Shown one piece after another: positions 8,434-17,301 of a DNA stretch of 64,000 nucleotides (position 1 is the stretch's first letter; each line of letters opens with the position of its first letter). The position numbers were made by a program, and so were the translations under genes. The DNA lies in NCBI RefSeq assembly GCF_000236035.1, contig NZ_JH393257.1:430938-494937 (forward strand), written 5' to 3'. Source of the DNA: Vreelandella boliviensis LC1. GTDB taxonomy: Bacteria > Pseudomonadota > Gammaproteobacteria > Pseudomonadales > Halomonadaceae. Under the pieces are notes generated by a model. That model was given only the letters and a program-made list of their open reading frames with translations, did no database searches and was not told where the DNA came from.

Positions 8434-9459
8434 TTAATCCCCGTCGCTAGAATTAAAGCCGCGTACCAGGCCAAGTTCGCCTGCGATCTCGTTACCCAGC
8501 AAATGGCGCAGCTGGCTGATATCAAGGTAAAGCGACTGCAGGCCGCGAAACGCCGCTTCGTCGTCCAGGGCAGGCACCAAGCCCGGCGACAGCTCGCTAG
8601 CCTGGGCAAGCGTCTTATCCAACTGATCACGAAACGCTTCGGCGAGGGGCAGCGCATCGGCCTCGCGAAGCAGCGTGGTGAGGCCGGGCAGGAAGCCGGT
8701 ACGCAGCCCCTCCAGGCTGCTCTCTACCAAACGAACCGTTTTTCCGCTACGCCAGGCTTCGGCTAAGTAGCCGTTGGCAGGTGCGCCTTTGAGGCCCATG
8801 GGCTCGCCAAGGCGTTTATCTTCGAGTATTTCGAGGGACTGGATGGCGCTCGCCAGCGTGGTCTCAGTGTAGTCAGCCGTCTCAAGATAGTGCTCGCCAA
8901 AGGCCTGCCAGTCGCGATGCAGCGCACTGGTGGTATCCGCGAGATGCGTCGTGATAGCCTGCATCAAGTCGCAGGCGGCAGGCTCGCTTAGGACCTGATC
9001 GTCCATGGCGTCGTCATAAAGCAAGTACTCAAGGGCGGGAAAGCCCTGAATCGCCACGCTGTCACTGGCGATATCCTCGACATCCGGCGCGTCGGTTGCT
9101 TTCAACCATATGCCCACCTTGCGGCCCACCAGGTTTTTACGATCTGGCCAGAACTGCAGCTGCCAGCCTCGGCTATTTTGCTCGACCGGGCCGAACTGGA
9201 TAAAGCGCACCGCCTGCCAGGCTTGATAAGCGCTCATCCAGTCATTTTCCAGGCGCTGTCGGAGCGCCTCGTCAGGGCTCTGGCAAAAGCGCGCAGCGCT
9301 TGCTTCCAGGCGCTCTGAGGCGGCGCTCAGTTCAGCATACTGAAGTTCCACCGCGCCGTGCCACATTTCCCGCGACGTAGGGGTGTCCGTAGCAAAAGAG
9401 AGCGGTGTCGCGAGTAGCGCGCAGGCCAGGAATCCCAGGCGGCGAAGAGAAGCGATCAC
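8434..9459 (-). CDS. Imelysin family protein (variant GxHxxE)
   Basis: A 341-residue exported helical protein of the imelysin/EfeO-M75 family (PF09375), with a signal peptide ending near 'SFA-TDTP'. The family motif GxHxxE appears here as G-F-P-A-L-E, so the histidine is replaced by proline while the glutamate is kept. This is a recognised variant in the second imelysin of such operons and may alter metal binding. A GTG start is used, with AAGGAG upstream. It lies between the di-haem oxidoreductase (23 bp before it) and DUF1513 (3 bp after it), which points to a shared periplasmic iron-uptake role. Confidence 0.88.
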   Translation of the reverse strand: MIASLRRLGFLACALLATPLSFATDTPTSREMWHGAVELQYAELSAASERLEASAARFCQSPDEALRQRLENDWMSAYQAWQAVRFIQFGPVEQNSRGWQLQFWPDRKNLVGRKVGIWLKATDAPDVEDIASDSVAIQGFPALEYLLYDDAMDDQVLSEPAACDLMQAITTHLADTTSALHRDWQAFGEHYLETADYTETTLASAIQSLEILEDKRLGEPMGLKGAPANGYLAEAWRSGKTVRLVESSLEGLRTGFLPGLTTLLREADALPLAEAFRDQLDKTLAQASELSPGLVPALDDEAAFRGLQSLYLDISQLRHLLGNEIAGELGLVRGFNSSDGD

Positions 9460-9482
9460 ATAAACTCCTTATCAACAATGAG

Positions 9483-10937
9483 TTACAAGGATTCAAGGAA
9501 ACGAACAAGTTCCGCTCGCTGGTCGGCGGGCAATTCGCGATAGGCCTGGGTGGCACTTTCTGCCTCACCCCCGTGCCAGAGAATCGCCTCCTCCAGAGTG
9601 CGGGCGCGACCGTCGTGGAGAAAACCCGCTCGGGGATTAATCGTTTGGGCCAGGCCAATACCCCACAGCGGCGGGGTGCGCCATTCGCGGCCATCGGCCT
9701 GGAACTCGCTGCGATGATCGGCCAAAGCGTCGCCCAGATCGTGAAGCAGCAGGTCGCTATAGGGCCATACTTCCTGATTTGCTAGCGCCGGACGGGTAGC
9801 ATCCGCAGCGGTGCGATGACGGGGCGTGTGGCAACTTGCACAGCCCAGCGCGTTAAATCTCTCAGCACCCTGTTTCACTGCTGGGTCACCCATATTGCGG
9901 CGCATCGGCACCGCCAGACTGGAGGCGTAGAAAGTGACGAAGTCGGCTATTTCATCGCTGACTTCAGGCGTTCCGCCATTGGGAAAAGCGTCGCACCCCT
10001 GGCTCTCCATGCAGTCGGTTTGCGGTACCAGGCTGGAGGTCAACCCCATATCTCCTGCAAAGGCGTGCAAGCCCTGCTGTTCAATGCTGGGCTCGCCAGC
10101 TTTCCAGCCGAAACGCCCCATTACCGTGGTGCCACTGCGCGCATCCCAGACCTGATTGGCGCGGCCTGAGATGCCGTCGCCATCCGCGTCATCTGGGTCA
10201 GCGGCAGCCATCAAGTCGGCTTCGGGGATTACCTCTAACAGGCCTAGGCCAATCATCGGCGGCGCCAGCCGCGGTGAGGTCTGTAGTGTCTCGGGCAGTT
10301 CTCCGTAGGCGGGTTCGGCAATCGAGTAGAGCGGCTCCTGCAGGGTAACGCTAGTGCCATCGGCAAACGTCACCTCCCGGGGGTGATACTCGATCAGCAT
10401 TTTGGCCTCTGGCTGCGCGCCAGATATCGCCGCCGTTTGTAGCTGCAGGCCATAATTGGGCACGGGAAGCGCACCGCGCTGTTCTAGCGTCGCTGCGTCT
10501 GCTTCGCTAGAGGGCAGAGAGAGACGCAGAAAAAGCGCGATAGGGTTTTCATCGCCCGTCGGAGGATGTCCCCGGCCATCTTTTATATGACAGCCCTGAC
10601 AGCTATTGGTATTGAATAGCGGGCCCAGGCCATCGCGGGCCTCGGTGCTGGCGGGGGCGGCCACCCAGGGGTTACGGAAGAAGCTATTGCCAACGCTGAA
10701 ATCCAAACGTTTGGTCATCGACATATTACCTAGCGGCAGCGAGTAGGCGTTGTGGTCGAACTGCTCCACCGACCCATCGCCGCCGCTCATGGGCGTCGTT
10801 TGGATGGGGGGGTAATCTTGGGTAGGTGACTCGGCAGCCTGCAAGGGCGTTGCCAGCAGGGCCAGCAAGAAACTGCTGTGGGCTAATGTGCAGGGCAGCC
10901 ACTTGGCTTGGATAATACACCGGGGTAAGCGGTACAT
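9483..10937 (-). CDS. Di-haem oxidoreductase family protein (DUF1111, thiol-oxidoreductase-like)
   Basis: A 484-residue exported c-type cytochrome with two haem-binding motifs, C-Q-G-C-H in the N-terminal third and C-A-S-C-H in the C-terminal third, related to MauG/cytochrome c peroxidases. The conserved 'GRFGWKAGEPSI' block identifies the DUF1111 class. A signal peptide ends near 'LQAAE'. The ATG at 10937 is preceded by CAAGG and fits the signal peptide better than an ATG 39 bp upstream. The enzyme probably does periplasmic redox chemistry on iron or a partner protein, in an operon with two imelysins and DUF1513. Confidence 0.9.
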   Translation of the reverse strand: MYRLPRCIIQAKWLPCTLAHSSFLLALLATPLQAAESPTQDYPPIQTTPMSGGDGSVEQFDHNAYSLPLGNMSMTKRLDFSVGNSFFRNPWVAAPASTEARDGLGPLFNTNSCQGCHIKDGRGHPPTGDENPIALFLRLSLPSSEADAATLEQRGALPVPNYGLQLQTAAISGAQPEAKMLIEYHPREVTFADGTSVTLQEPLYSIAEPAYGELPETLQTSPRLAPPMIGLGLLEVIPEADLMAAADPDDADGDGISGRANQVWDARSGTTVMGRFGWKAGEPSIEQQGLHAFAGDMGLTSSLVPQTDCMESQGCDAFPNGGTPEVSDEIADFVTFYASSLAVPMRRNMGDPAVKQGAERFNALGCASCHTPRHRTAADATRPALANQEVWPYSDLLLHDLGDALADHRSEFQADGREWRTPPLWGIGLAQTINPRAGFLHDGRARTLEEAILWHGGEAESATQAYRELPADQRAELVRFLESL

Positions 10938-11030
10938 GGCGATACCTTGAGAAGGATGATGCTGAATAAAAAGCAACAGAGCCGCTCGATAGTAAAACTA
11001 TCGGCGGCTCATGGTAGACGCTCGTTCGGT

Positions 11031-12341
11031 CTAGAACTGGTGACCGGCGTCATCAGGCTGCAAGGAGGTGACGCCCAACTCACCGGCGGCTTTTTCAAGC
11101 GATCCGGTTTGTGCCACCAAAGCTAGAATCGCGCCGTTGATCAACTCGCTGCCCTGCTCGTTACCCGGCGCGATCATCATATCGAAGGCCATTGGTGAGC
11201 TTTCCGACTCGGCCGCCTGCTTGATGGCATCGAGTCGCGCCATGGTAGCGTCAAGCTGTTCACTTAGGTTGTCGGCAAGCGTTTCATCCTGTTGGGCCAA
11301 CAGGTCTTGCAGCGAAGGCCCCTCGACCACGCTGCCGTCTAGGCGCTGGTAGCTGCCGGTGTAGATATTCTGAATACCCTGACCGTTGTAGTAGTGAGAG
11401 TTGTGGGTATTGTCGCTGAAGCAGTCGTGCTCATCCTCAAACGAGTTGGCTTCAAGCGCGACCTTCAAGCGTTCACCGGCCAGTTCACCCAGGGACAGCG
11501 AGCCCATGCCAAACAGCATGCGACGTAGCCCCTCTTGATCGCTTTCCGCCAGCAGCTCCTGGCGATAATTACCTTCAGTTTCCGGTGCCCACTGGGCCAC
11601 CATCCACTCAAGATCATCAACAAGCAGGTCGGACACCGCGTTCAGGTAAGTGCGGCGGCGATCGCAGTGGCCATGGGTGCAGTCATCACCGGTTTGAAAA
11701 TCACTCACCGGCCGCTCGCCACTGCCTGCCTCAAAACCATTCAGATCCTGCCCCCAAAGCAGAAACTCAATGGCGTGATAGCCGCTGGCGACGTTGGCTT
11801 CCGAGCCGCCAATTTCGTTAAGGTCGGCGAGGAGTTGCGGGGTGATCTTGCTAACATCCAGGGTTTCTCCGCCTACCGTGATGCGCTCGTTGGCAATGAT
11901 ATTAGCGGTGGCGCCTTCGTTGCCCAGTTCATATTGGTAGTCATCGCCTTCAACGTAATCGATCATGCCCTCATCGAGGGGCCAGGCGTTTAGCTGCCCT
12001 TCCCAATCGTCCACCACGGCATTGCCGAAGCGAAACACTTCGCTCTGCTGATAAGGAACACGCGCTTGCAGCCAGGCGTGTTTGGCGGCCGCCAGGGTCT
12101 CGGCAGTGGGATTGGCCAGCAATTCGTCGATGCGCTCGTTCAATGTCTGGGCGGCACTCAGTGCATCGGCGTAATTGGCATGAGCCAGATCGGCGTAGTG
12201 ATGAACCACGGCGTCTGCACTAAGAGTATCGCCTGCAGCGGTGTCGGCAGCAGCGTTGTCAACAGCAACTGGGGCAAAAGGCATCAGCGCGCTAAGCGCA
12301 ACGATGCCTGCAAGAGGGCGACGGAGCATGATGGCGGGCAT
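11031..12341 (-). CDS. Imelysin family protein (iron-regulated, M75-like)
   Basis: A 436-residue exported imelysin. It has the intact family motif G-Y-H-A-I-E within 'GYHAIEFLLWGQDLNG', a Cys-containing loop (DDCTHGHCDRR) and the conserved 'NSHYYNGQGIQNIYTG' of the IrpA-like branch. The signal peptide covers about the first 30 residues. The start at 12341 is supported by AAGGA eight bases upstream. It heads the operon that continues with the di-haem oxidoreductase, the second imelysin and DUF1513. Family members are iron-regulated and bind metal in the periplasm; EfeO-type function is inferred. Confidence 0.92.
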   Translation of the reverse strand: MPAIMLRRPLAGIVALSALMPFAPVAVDNAAADTAAGDTLSADAVVHHYADLAHANYADALSAAQTLNERIDELLANPTAETLAAAKHAWLQARVPYQQSEVFRFGNAVVDDWEGQLNAWPLDEGMIDYVEGDDYQYELGNEGATANIIANERITVGGETLDVSKITPQLLADLNEIGGSEANVASGYHAIEFLLWGQDLNGFEAGSGERPVSDFQTGDDCTHGHCDRRRTYLNAVSDLLVDDLEWMVAQWAPETEGNYRQELLAESDQEGLRRMLFGMGSLSLGELAGERLKVALEANSFEDEHDCFSDNTHNSHYYNGQGIQNIYTGSYQRLDGSVVEGPSLQDLLAQQDETLADNLSEQLDATMARLDAIKQAAESESSPMAFDMMIAPGNEQGSELINGAILALVAQTGSLEKAAGELGVTSLQPDDAGHQF

Positions 12342-12446
12342 TACAGTGTCCTTTAGGCTGTGGCGTTACAGGAACTACTAAAATAAGGTGCTAAGGCATC
12401 TAGCTAGGATTAGTGTTGCGCCTCAAGCTGGAATGTAATTCATTGC

Positions 12447-12479
12447 CTTATGAGATTCAATACCATTTAATCTCATAAG
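12447..12479. promoter_or_regulatory. 11-bp perfect inverted repeat between the imelysin operon and an ArgP-like gene
   Basis: Arms CTTATGAGATT and AATCTCATAAG are separated by 11 bp. The dyad lies 106 bp upstream of the imelysin start and 69 bp upstream of the divergent regulator. The 11-bp spacing puts the arms about two helical turns apart, suiting a dimeric regulator; there is no T-run for a terminator. The arms contain TGAGATT, which is weakly Fur-like. The binding protein is not identified. Confidence 0.6.
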
Positions 12480-12547
12480 AGAGCGCGACAGGGTTTAATC
12501 ATCTTTTTTTGCTTCACGTCACTTTTTGCTGCCCAAGGAACACCGCC

Positions 12548-13414
12548 ATGCTGGATTACAAACTGCTTCATGCCTTGGCGACCGTAGTGGAGTGCAACGG
12601 TTTCGAGCGCGCAGGCGATGTGCTGGGGCTCTCGCAGTCGGCAGTCTCCCAGCGCATCAAGGCACTGGAAGTTCGCCTTGGCCAGCCGGTGCTGGTACGC
12701 CACCCTCATCTAGCCCCCACCCCTGCAGGCCAGCGACTGTTGACCCACTACCAGCAAGTACAGCTATTAGAGCGAGACTTGCGGGGCTCCTTACCCACAC
12801 TGGATGACCAGGCACCGCGCCTGCGTATCGCTATCAATGCGGATAGTTTGGTCACCTGGTGGGCTGAGGCCATCGCGACTATCTGCCAGCAAGAGGGTGT
12901 ACTGCTGGATCTGGTGATTGAAGACCAGGATGTCGGGCTCAAGCGCCTGCGCGATGGCGATGTAGCAGCCTGCCTGTGCGCCACGCCACAACCGATTGCC
13001 GGGGCACGTTGTGTCGCTCTGGGAGAAATGCGCTACCACCCTTTGGCGACACCGGCGTATATCGAGCGCTACTTTCCAGAAGGCCCTTCGGAGGAGAACT
13101 TTCAGCGTGCGCCAGCCATCGTCTTCGGTCCTCACGATCAATTGCAGCATCGCTTTCTGGCTCAGTGCGGTTACCACGGCCACTTTCCTTATCACCTATG
13201 CCCATCTTCAGAAGGCTTTGTGCGCTTAGCCGCGGCGGGGATCGGTTACGGCATGATGCCGCAACTACAGGTTGGCGAATTAATAGCGAGTGGCCAACTG
13301 GCCAGCGTTGCTCCCGGCCATTTTTTGACAGTGCCACTATATTGGCATTTTTGGCGCCATAGCGGCCAACTAATTCAACAACTTACAAAAAATTTAAGCC
13401 AAGTTATGACTTAA
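12548..13414 (+). CDS. LysR-family regulator, ArgP/IciA type
   Basis: A 288-residue LysR-type regulator. The N-terminal winged helix reads 'FERAGDVLGLSQSAVSQR' with 'VRHPHLAPTPAGQRLL', very close to ArgP (IciA/LysG), which senses lysine/arginine and activates an amino-acid exporter. I start at 12548 (MLDYKLLHAL), the family start; an in-frame ATG upstream is unsupported. ArgP genes usually face argO/lysE; here the divergent neighbour is the imelysin iron operon, so the usual target is missing and the regulon is uncertain. Confidence 0.85.
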   Translation: MLDYKLLHALATVVECNGFERAGDVLGLSQSAVSQRIKALEVRLGQPVLVRHPHLAPTPAGQRLLTHYQQVQLLERDLRGSLPTLDDQAPRLRIAINADSLVTWWAEAIATICQQEGVLLDLVIEDQDVGLKRLRDGDVAACLCATPQPIAGARCVALGEMRYHPLATPAYIERYFPEGPSEENFQRAPAIVFGPHDQLQHRFLAQCGYHGHFPYHLCPSSEGFVRLAAAGIGYGMMPQLQVGELIASGQLASVAPGHFLTVPLYWHFWRHSGQLIQQLTKNLSQVMT

Positions 13415-13618
13415 GCATGAGTTTTTTAAACGCTATTTTTGGCCAAAGCCGACTACACTCAAAAGGCTTATCGTAGGCACAGGGAAATTGAGTTGCTTTT
13501 GGGCGGGGTGGCATGCAAACCGCATCTGAGCGCTATGTCGACGAATTAGCGGCCCCCGGTGGGTAAGGGAACCCAGGGAACAGCGAACGGGGTAATAAAA
13601 TCAAAAAAGCGATGCCCT

Positions 13619-15424
13619 ATGCATGCACGACGTTTAACAACGGGTGTTTACACCGGTTTATTGCTGCTGCTTGCGGTTTATTTTATGCCGTGGGCTCAAG
13701 CAAATACACTCCTATCCGCATCGCCGAACCAGGCGAGCTACTCACTTACCCCTTATAACGAGTTCTGGCTAGCCGACGAACAGTCTTTAACGATTAACGA
13801 TTTACTCAGCCAACAGCGTACTTTTCAGCGAACGCACCAAGCCCAAGATTTAAATTTCGGCTATACCCGGGGTGATGTGTGGCTGCGAACTCAGGTACGC
13901 AATGACTCACCGGAACCCCAACGTTGGATAGTGGAGTTTGAATACCCGTTCTTGGATTACGTTACCCTTTATACGCTTCGCCAACAGCATAGCGATGTGC
14001 AGCATAGCGGCAGTGCAGTTCCCGTTGAACAGCGCGCGCTCGCTCGCCGTCAGGCAGTTTTCCCTCTAGAACTGGCCGCCCACGAAACCGTCACGCTGTA
14101 TACCCATGTAGCTGCCTCAGGCAGCAAGATGCTTAGCTATAACTTATTAACGCCAGAAGCATTTTATACCCAGAACGATCGTCATAATTTTTGGCTGGCC
14201 ACCTACTTCGGCATGCTACTGGCGATGGGCTTATATAATTTACTACTATTTTTTGGCTTAAAAGAGCGCGTATTTCTTCACTACTCGCTATTTGTCGCTG
14301 GCTTTGGGCTCGCCATTCTGGCGTTTAACGGCATTGGCACACTCATGTTTTGGAGTTTTCTGGGTGAAAACACGTCACGCCTGGTGGCGCTCGGTTTCAC
14401 CTTTGCCTCTACCATGGCCACGCTATTTGCGCAGAGTTTTCTTAATACAGAGGCGTACTGCCCACGCTGGCATCAAGTATTAAGCACCTTTCGCAATTAC
14501 TGTTGGCTGGCCGTCATTGCCTCGCTACTGCTGCCCATTCCTGCGGCCCTTCACCTAATGGATGTGACGGGTTTTATGGCGGCTTTACTGCTCCTGATAT
14601 GCGGCAGCTACTGCAGCCTACGGCGGGTACCCAGCGCTCGACTGTTCGTGTTTGCGTGGTCGATATTCCTGTTAGGTGCAGGTGTCTTTGCACTACGCAA
14701 CCTGGGCATACTACCGGCTAATTTTATTACCCTACATGGTATTCAAATTGGCTCCGCGCTAGAAATGTTACTGCTCTCGTTTGCGCTAGCATCGCGCTTC
14801 AACAAACTTAAACGGCAAAAAGAGCGGGCTCAAGCCGCTATGTTAACTGCGCTTAAAAAGCAGGAAGCCGCGCTGGAGCAAAAAGTCGCCGCCCGCACTA
14901 GAGCGCTGGAGCATTTAGCCAACTGCGATATGCTGACCGGTTTATTAAATCGCCACGGCTTGGCGCGCTGCGCCAAAGAAGCTCTGGAGCGTAATCGCCA
15001 ATATAGCCAGCGCCTAGCGTTACTGATGCTCGATCTAGATCGCTTCAAACCTATTAACGACTGCTACGGCCATGAGGCGGGAGATTTTGTATTACAACAA
15101 ATAGCTAAACGAATCGCCCACCTGGCGCGCACGGGTGACCACTGCGCACGCTTTGGCGGTGATGAATTCATTATTATCATGGAAAATATCGAACCAGACG
15201 ATACCCTTGAGAATATACAGACCCGTATCGCTGAAGCCATTCGTTCACCGATCAAACTCCCCTGCGGCGAGCGAGTCAGTGTTAGCGTGAGCATTGGGGT
15301 AAGCACTTGTCAGGAAACAGACGACGCCACTCTTGAGAGCTTACTGCGAGAAGCCGATAGCCATATGTACGCTGTCAAATCACGCCAAGCAGCAAAGTGC
15401 TATCGCTACGGCTCGGCGAGTTAG
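13619..15424 (+). CDS. Diguanylate cyclase with 7TMR-DISM sensor
   Basis: A 601-residue inner-membrane GGDEF protein. After a signal peptide comes a periplasmic 7TMR-DISMED2 domain (about residues 40-160), then seven transmembrane helices of the 7TMR-DISM type (about 185-395), a short coiled coil and a C-terminal GGDEF domain. The active site is F-GGDEF (513-517), with an intact inhibitory I-site RTGD (504-507) five residues before it, so it should make cyclic di-GMP with product inhibition. The start at 13619 gives a clean signal peptide. The 5' leader can fold (see findings). It stands alone. Confidence 0.92.
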   Translation: MHARRLTTGVYTGLLLLLAVYFMPWAQANTLLSASPNQASYSLTPYNEFWLADEQSLTINDLLSQQRTFQRTHQAQDLNFGYTRGDVWLRTQVRNDSPEPQRWIVEFEYPFLDYVTLYTLRQQHSDVQHSGSAVPVEQRALARRQAVFPLELAAHETVTLYTHVAASGSKMLSYNLLTPEAFYTQNDRHNFWLATYFGMLLAMGLYNLLLFFGLKERVFLHYSLFVAGFGLAILAFNGIGTLMFWSFLGENTSRLVALGFTFASTMATLFAQSFLNTEAYCPRWHQVLSTFRNYCWLAVIASLLLPIPAALHLMDVTGFMAALLLLICGSYCSLRRVPSARLFVFAWSIFLLGAGVFALRNLGILPANFITLHGIQIGSALEMLLLSFALASRFNKLKRQKERAQAAMLTALKKQEAALEQKVAARTRALEHLANCDMLTGLLNRHGLARCAKEALERNRQYSQRLALLMLDLDRFKPINDCYGHEAGDFVLQQIAKRIAHLARTGDHCARFGGDEFIIIMENIEPDDTLENIQTRIAEAIRSPIKLPCGERVSVSVSIGVSTCQETDDATLESLLREADSHMYAVKSRQAAKCYRYGSAS

Positions 15425-15446
15425 TCTTTAGCCAATGTATTGGCCG

Positions 15447-16004
15447 TTAATCAAATAAACTCATACGCTTCATAACGTTATCGCGCTTGATTTTCCAATG
15501 GAATATAGCGCCGGCGACGTGCAGTACCACCAAACCTAAAATGACCCACCCCAGGCGCCCATGCCACATAAAGAGTTGCTCAGACAGCTGCTCGCGCTCG
15601 CCAATCAACCCTGGCAAATGCCAATTAAAAAACTCCACTGGAAAGCCGCCGCTTGCGGTGGCTGCCCAGCCCAACAAAGGCATAACAACCAGCGCAATGT
15701 AGAGCAAATGGTGCACACTTGTACTGGCAATCCGCTCTAAGGTATTTAGGGGCGGTTCATGATCGGGCACCACAAAAGCCAAACGGGTAATAATACGTAG
15801 CGTCATTAACAACAGTATCAACACACCCAGCGTCTTATGGCTGGTATACAGTATGTTCGTGAGCATATTGCCGACTAGAGCGACTGTGCGTTCATAGCCC
15901 AAAAAGCCTAGCGTTAAACCGCTGGCCAAAGAGAGCAACACCGCGCCAGCCACCAGCCAGTGCAGCACCCGATGCGGGTAGATATAGCGATCCAGTTCGT
16001 GCAT
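15447..16004 (-). CDS. Cytochrome b561 family protein
   Basis: A 185-residue four-helix membrane cytochrome b561. Histidines in helix contexts 'PHRVLHWLVAG', 'SHKTLGVLILL', 'SVHHLLYIAL' and 'WHGRLGWVILGLVVLHVAGA' provide the two haem-b ligations. It would carry electrons between quinol and a periplasmic acceptor. The start is placed at the methionine before HELDRY (16004) because AGGAG lies eight bases upstream; an ATG 27 bp earlier lacks such a site. It is convergent with the diguanylate cyclase. Confidence 0.9.
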   Translation of the reverse strand: MHELDRYIYPHRVLHWLVAGAVLLSLASGLTLGFLGYERTVALVGNMLTNILYTSHKTLGVLILLLMTLRIITRLAFVVPDHEPPLNTLERIASTSVHHLLYIALVVMPLLGWAATASGGFPVEFFNWHLPGLIGEREQLSEQLFMWHGRLGWVILGLVVLHVAGAIFHWKIKRDNVMKRMSLFD

Positions 16005-16102
16005 GTTGAGAGCTCCTAACAGCGAATTCATTTGCTTTCTAGTCTAGTCAGTAACGCTCCCTTGCGCTGATTAAAGCACTACACGACCATCAACGGTAAG
16101 CA

Positions 16103-16297
16103 TTACTTAGGCTTTGTGCGACCGATACCTAGTTCACCGCCTTTCGACCAATTCTCACCATTTATCTCTTGAAAAAATACCTGCACGCTTTGCGGATCGG
16201 TGCCATACACCTCGGTAAAGGCGGTGGTAATACGTTTTGCCAACTCTCGTTTCTGCTCGACGTCACGGGGGAACTGCTGAATAGTCACAATGGGCAT
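16103..16297 (-). CDS. 4-oxalocrotonate tautomerase family protein
   Basis: A 64-residue protein starting M-P-I-V-T-I-Q, with the catalytic Pro that becomes the N-terminus after Met removal. The body matches the small tautomerase fold (about 62 residues; E-x-K-R-E-L-A-K-R-I, then F-x-E-I). AGGAG precedes the start. It follows a LysR gene on the same strand with a 30-bp gap and may be co-transcribed. Substrate is unknown; 2-hydroxymuconate is the classical one but no catabolic pathway is nearby. Confidence 0.9.
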   Translation of the reverse strand: MPIVTIQQFPRDVEQKRELAKRITTAFTEVYGTDPQSVQVFFQEINGENWSKGGELGIGRTKPK

Positions 16298-16327
16298 TTA
16301 AGACTCTCCTGGGGTTAAAAACCCACT

Positions 16328-17200
16328 TTATAGCGCTTGTTCGGGCACTGCCAGCTGCTCGCGTATTAACTCTCCCAATCGACGCGCAGGCTCCGAAGGG
16401 CGGTGCGGCGCCCGGTGCAGCGCCAATTCAATCATCGGCAGCGCAGGCAGCCCGCTGCTCTCTTCCAGCGGCCTCAGCGCAGGGTTTAGCATGCTGCGAG
16501 TCACCACCACAATGGCCAGCCCAGCGGTCACAATCGGCGCCAGCCCTGCCATGGATTGACTGGTATAGGCAACACGCCAGCTACGCCCGGCTGATTGCAA
16601 AGCCTGCTCAGCCACTTCACGAAATACGTCTGCCCCCGGTGAATAAAGTGCCAGTGGCAGAGGGTCACTAAGCAGCGGCTGCCGGTTCATACCGACTGCC
16701 CACACCAGTGGTTCACGACGGATAACATCACCGCCCGGTGAATTGCGCTGCCGGGTCACCAGGGCGAGATCCAACTCTTTGGCCTTAACCTGCTCAACGA
16801 GATGTGCGCTGGTGCCACAGATTACCTTGAGCCCCACGGCGGGGTAGAGCTGATGAAAGTACGCAAATACCGAGGGCAGCAGCGAGGCGTAATCTTCAGG
16901 AATGCCGAGGGTCAGATCCCCTGTTACCTGCCGCGCTTGCATATCGCTCCACGCGTCATCGTTAAGCGCTAATAGCCGCCGGGCATGGTTAAGTAAGCGT
17001 TCACCTTCTGAGGTAAAGCGTATTCGTCGCCCTTCCCGCTCGTGCAACGTGAGCGATAGCTGCGCCTCTAACCGCTGCAGCTGCATGCTCACGGTGGACT
17101 GAGTGTACGCCAACCGTTTCGCGGCCGCGGTCACGCTACCGGTGTCCGCAATCGCCACCAGGGTGCGCAGCAGGGTTAGGTCTAAGGTGGGTGCACGCAT
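16328..17200 (-). CDS. LysR-family transcriptional regulator
   Basis: A 290-residue LysR regulator with an N-terminal helix-turn-helix ('GSVTAAAKRLAYTQSTVSMQ') and a C-terminal periplasmic-binding-like effector domain. It is divergent from the DMT exporter at 17302 with a 101-bp shared control region that holds AT-rich TGAT/ATCA repeats, so it most likely controls that exporter and itself. The short tautomerase gene is downstream. Effector unknown. Confidence 0.88.
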   Translation of the reverse strand: MRAPTLDLTLLRTLVAIADTGSVTAAAKRLAYTQSTVSMQLQRLEAQLSLTLHEREGRRIRFTSEGERLLNHARRLLALNDDAWSDMQARQVTGDLTLGIPEDYASLLPSVFAYFHQLYPAVGLKVICGTSAHLVEQVKAKELDLALVTRQRNSPGGDVIRREPLVWAVGMNRQPLLSDPLPLALYSPGADVFREVAEQALQSAGRSWRVAYTSQSMAGLAPIVTAGLAIVVVTRSMLNPALRPLEESSGLPALPMIELALHRAPHRPSEPARRLGELIREQLAVPEQAL

Positions 17201-17301
17201 ATATCACCAAGCTTGATAAAAACGATCATAAAAGATCGATGTTGTGATGCATTGATGATGAGTATGCTGCTCGGCACATGCTCAAATCAAGGAGAACTCT
17301 T

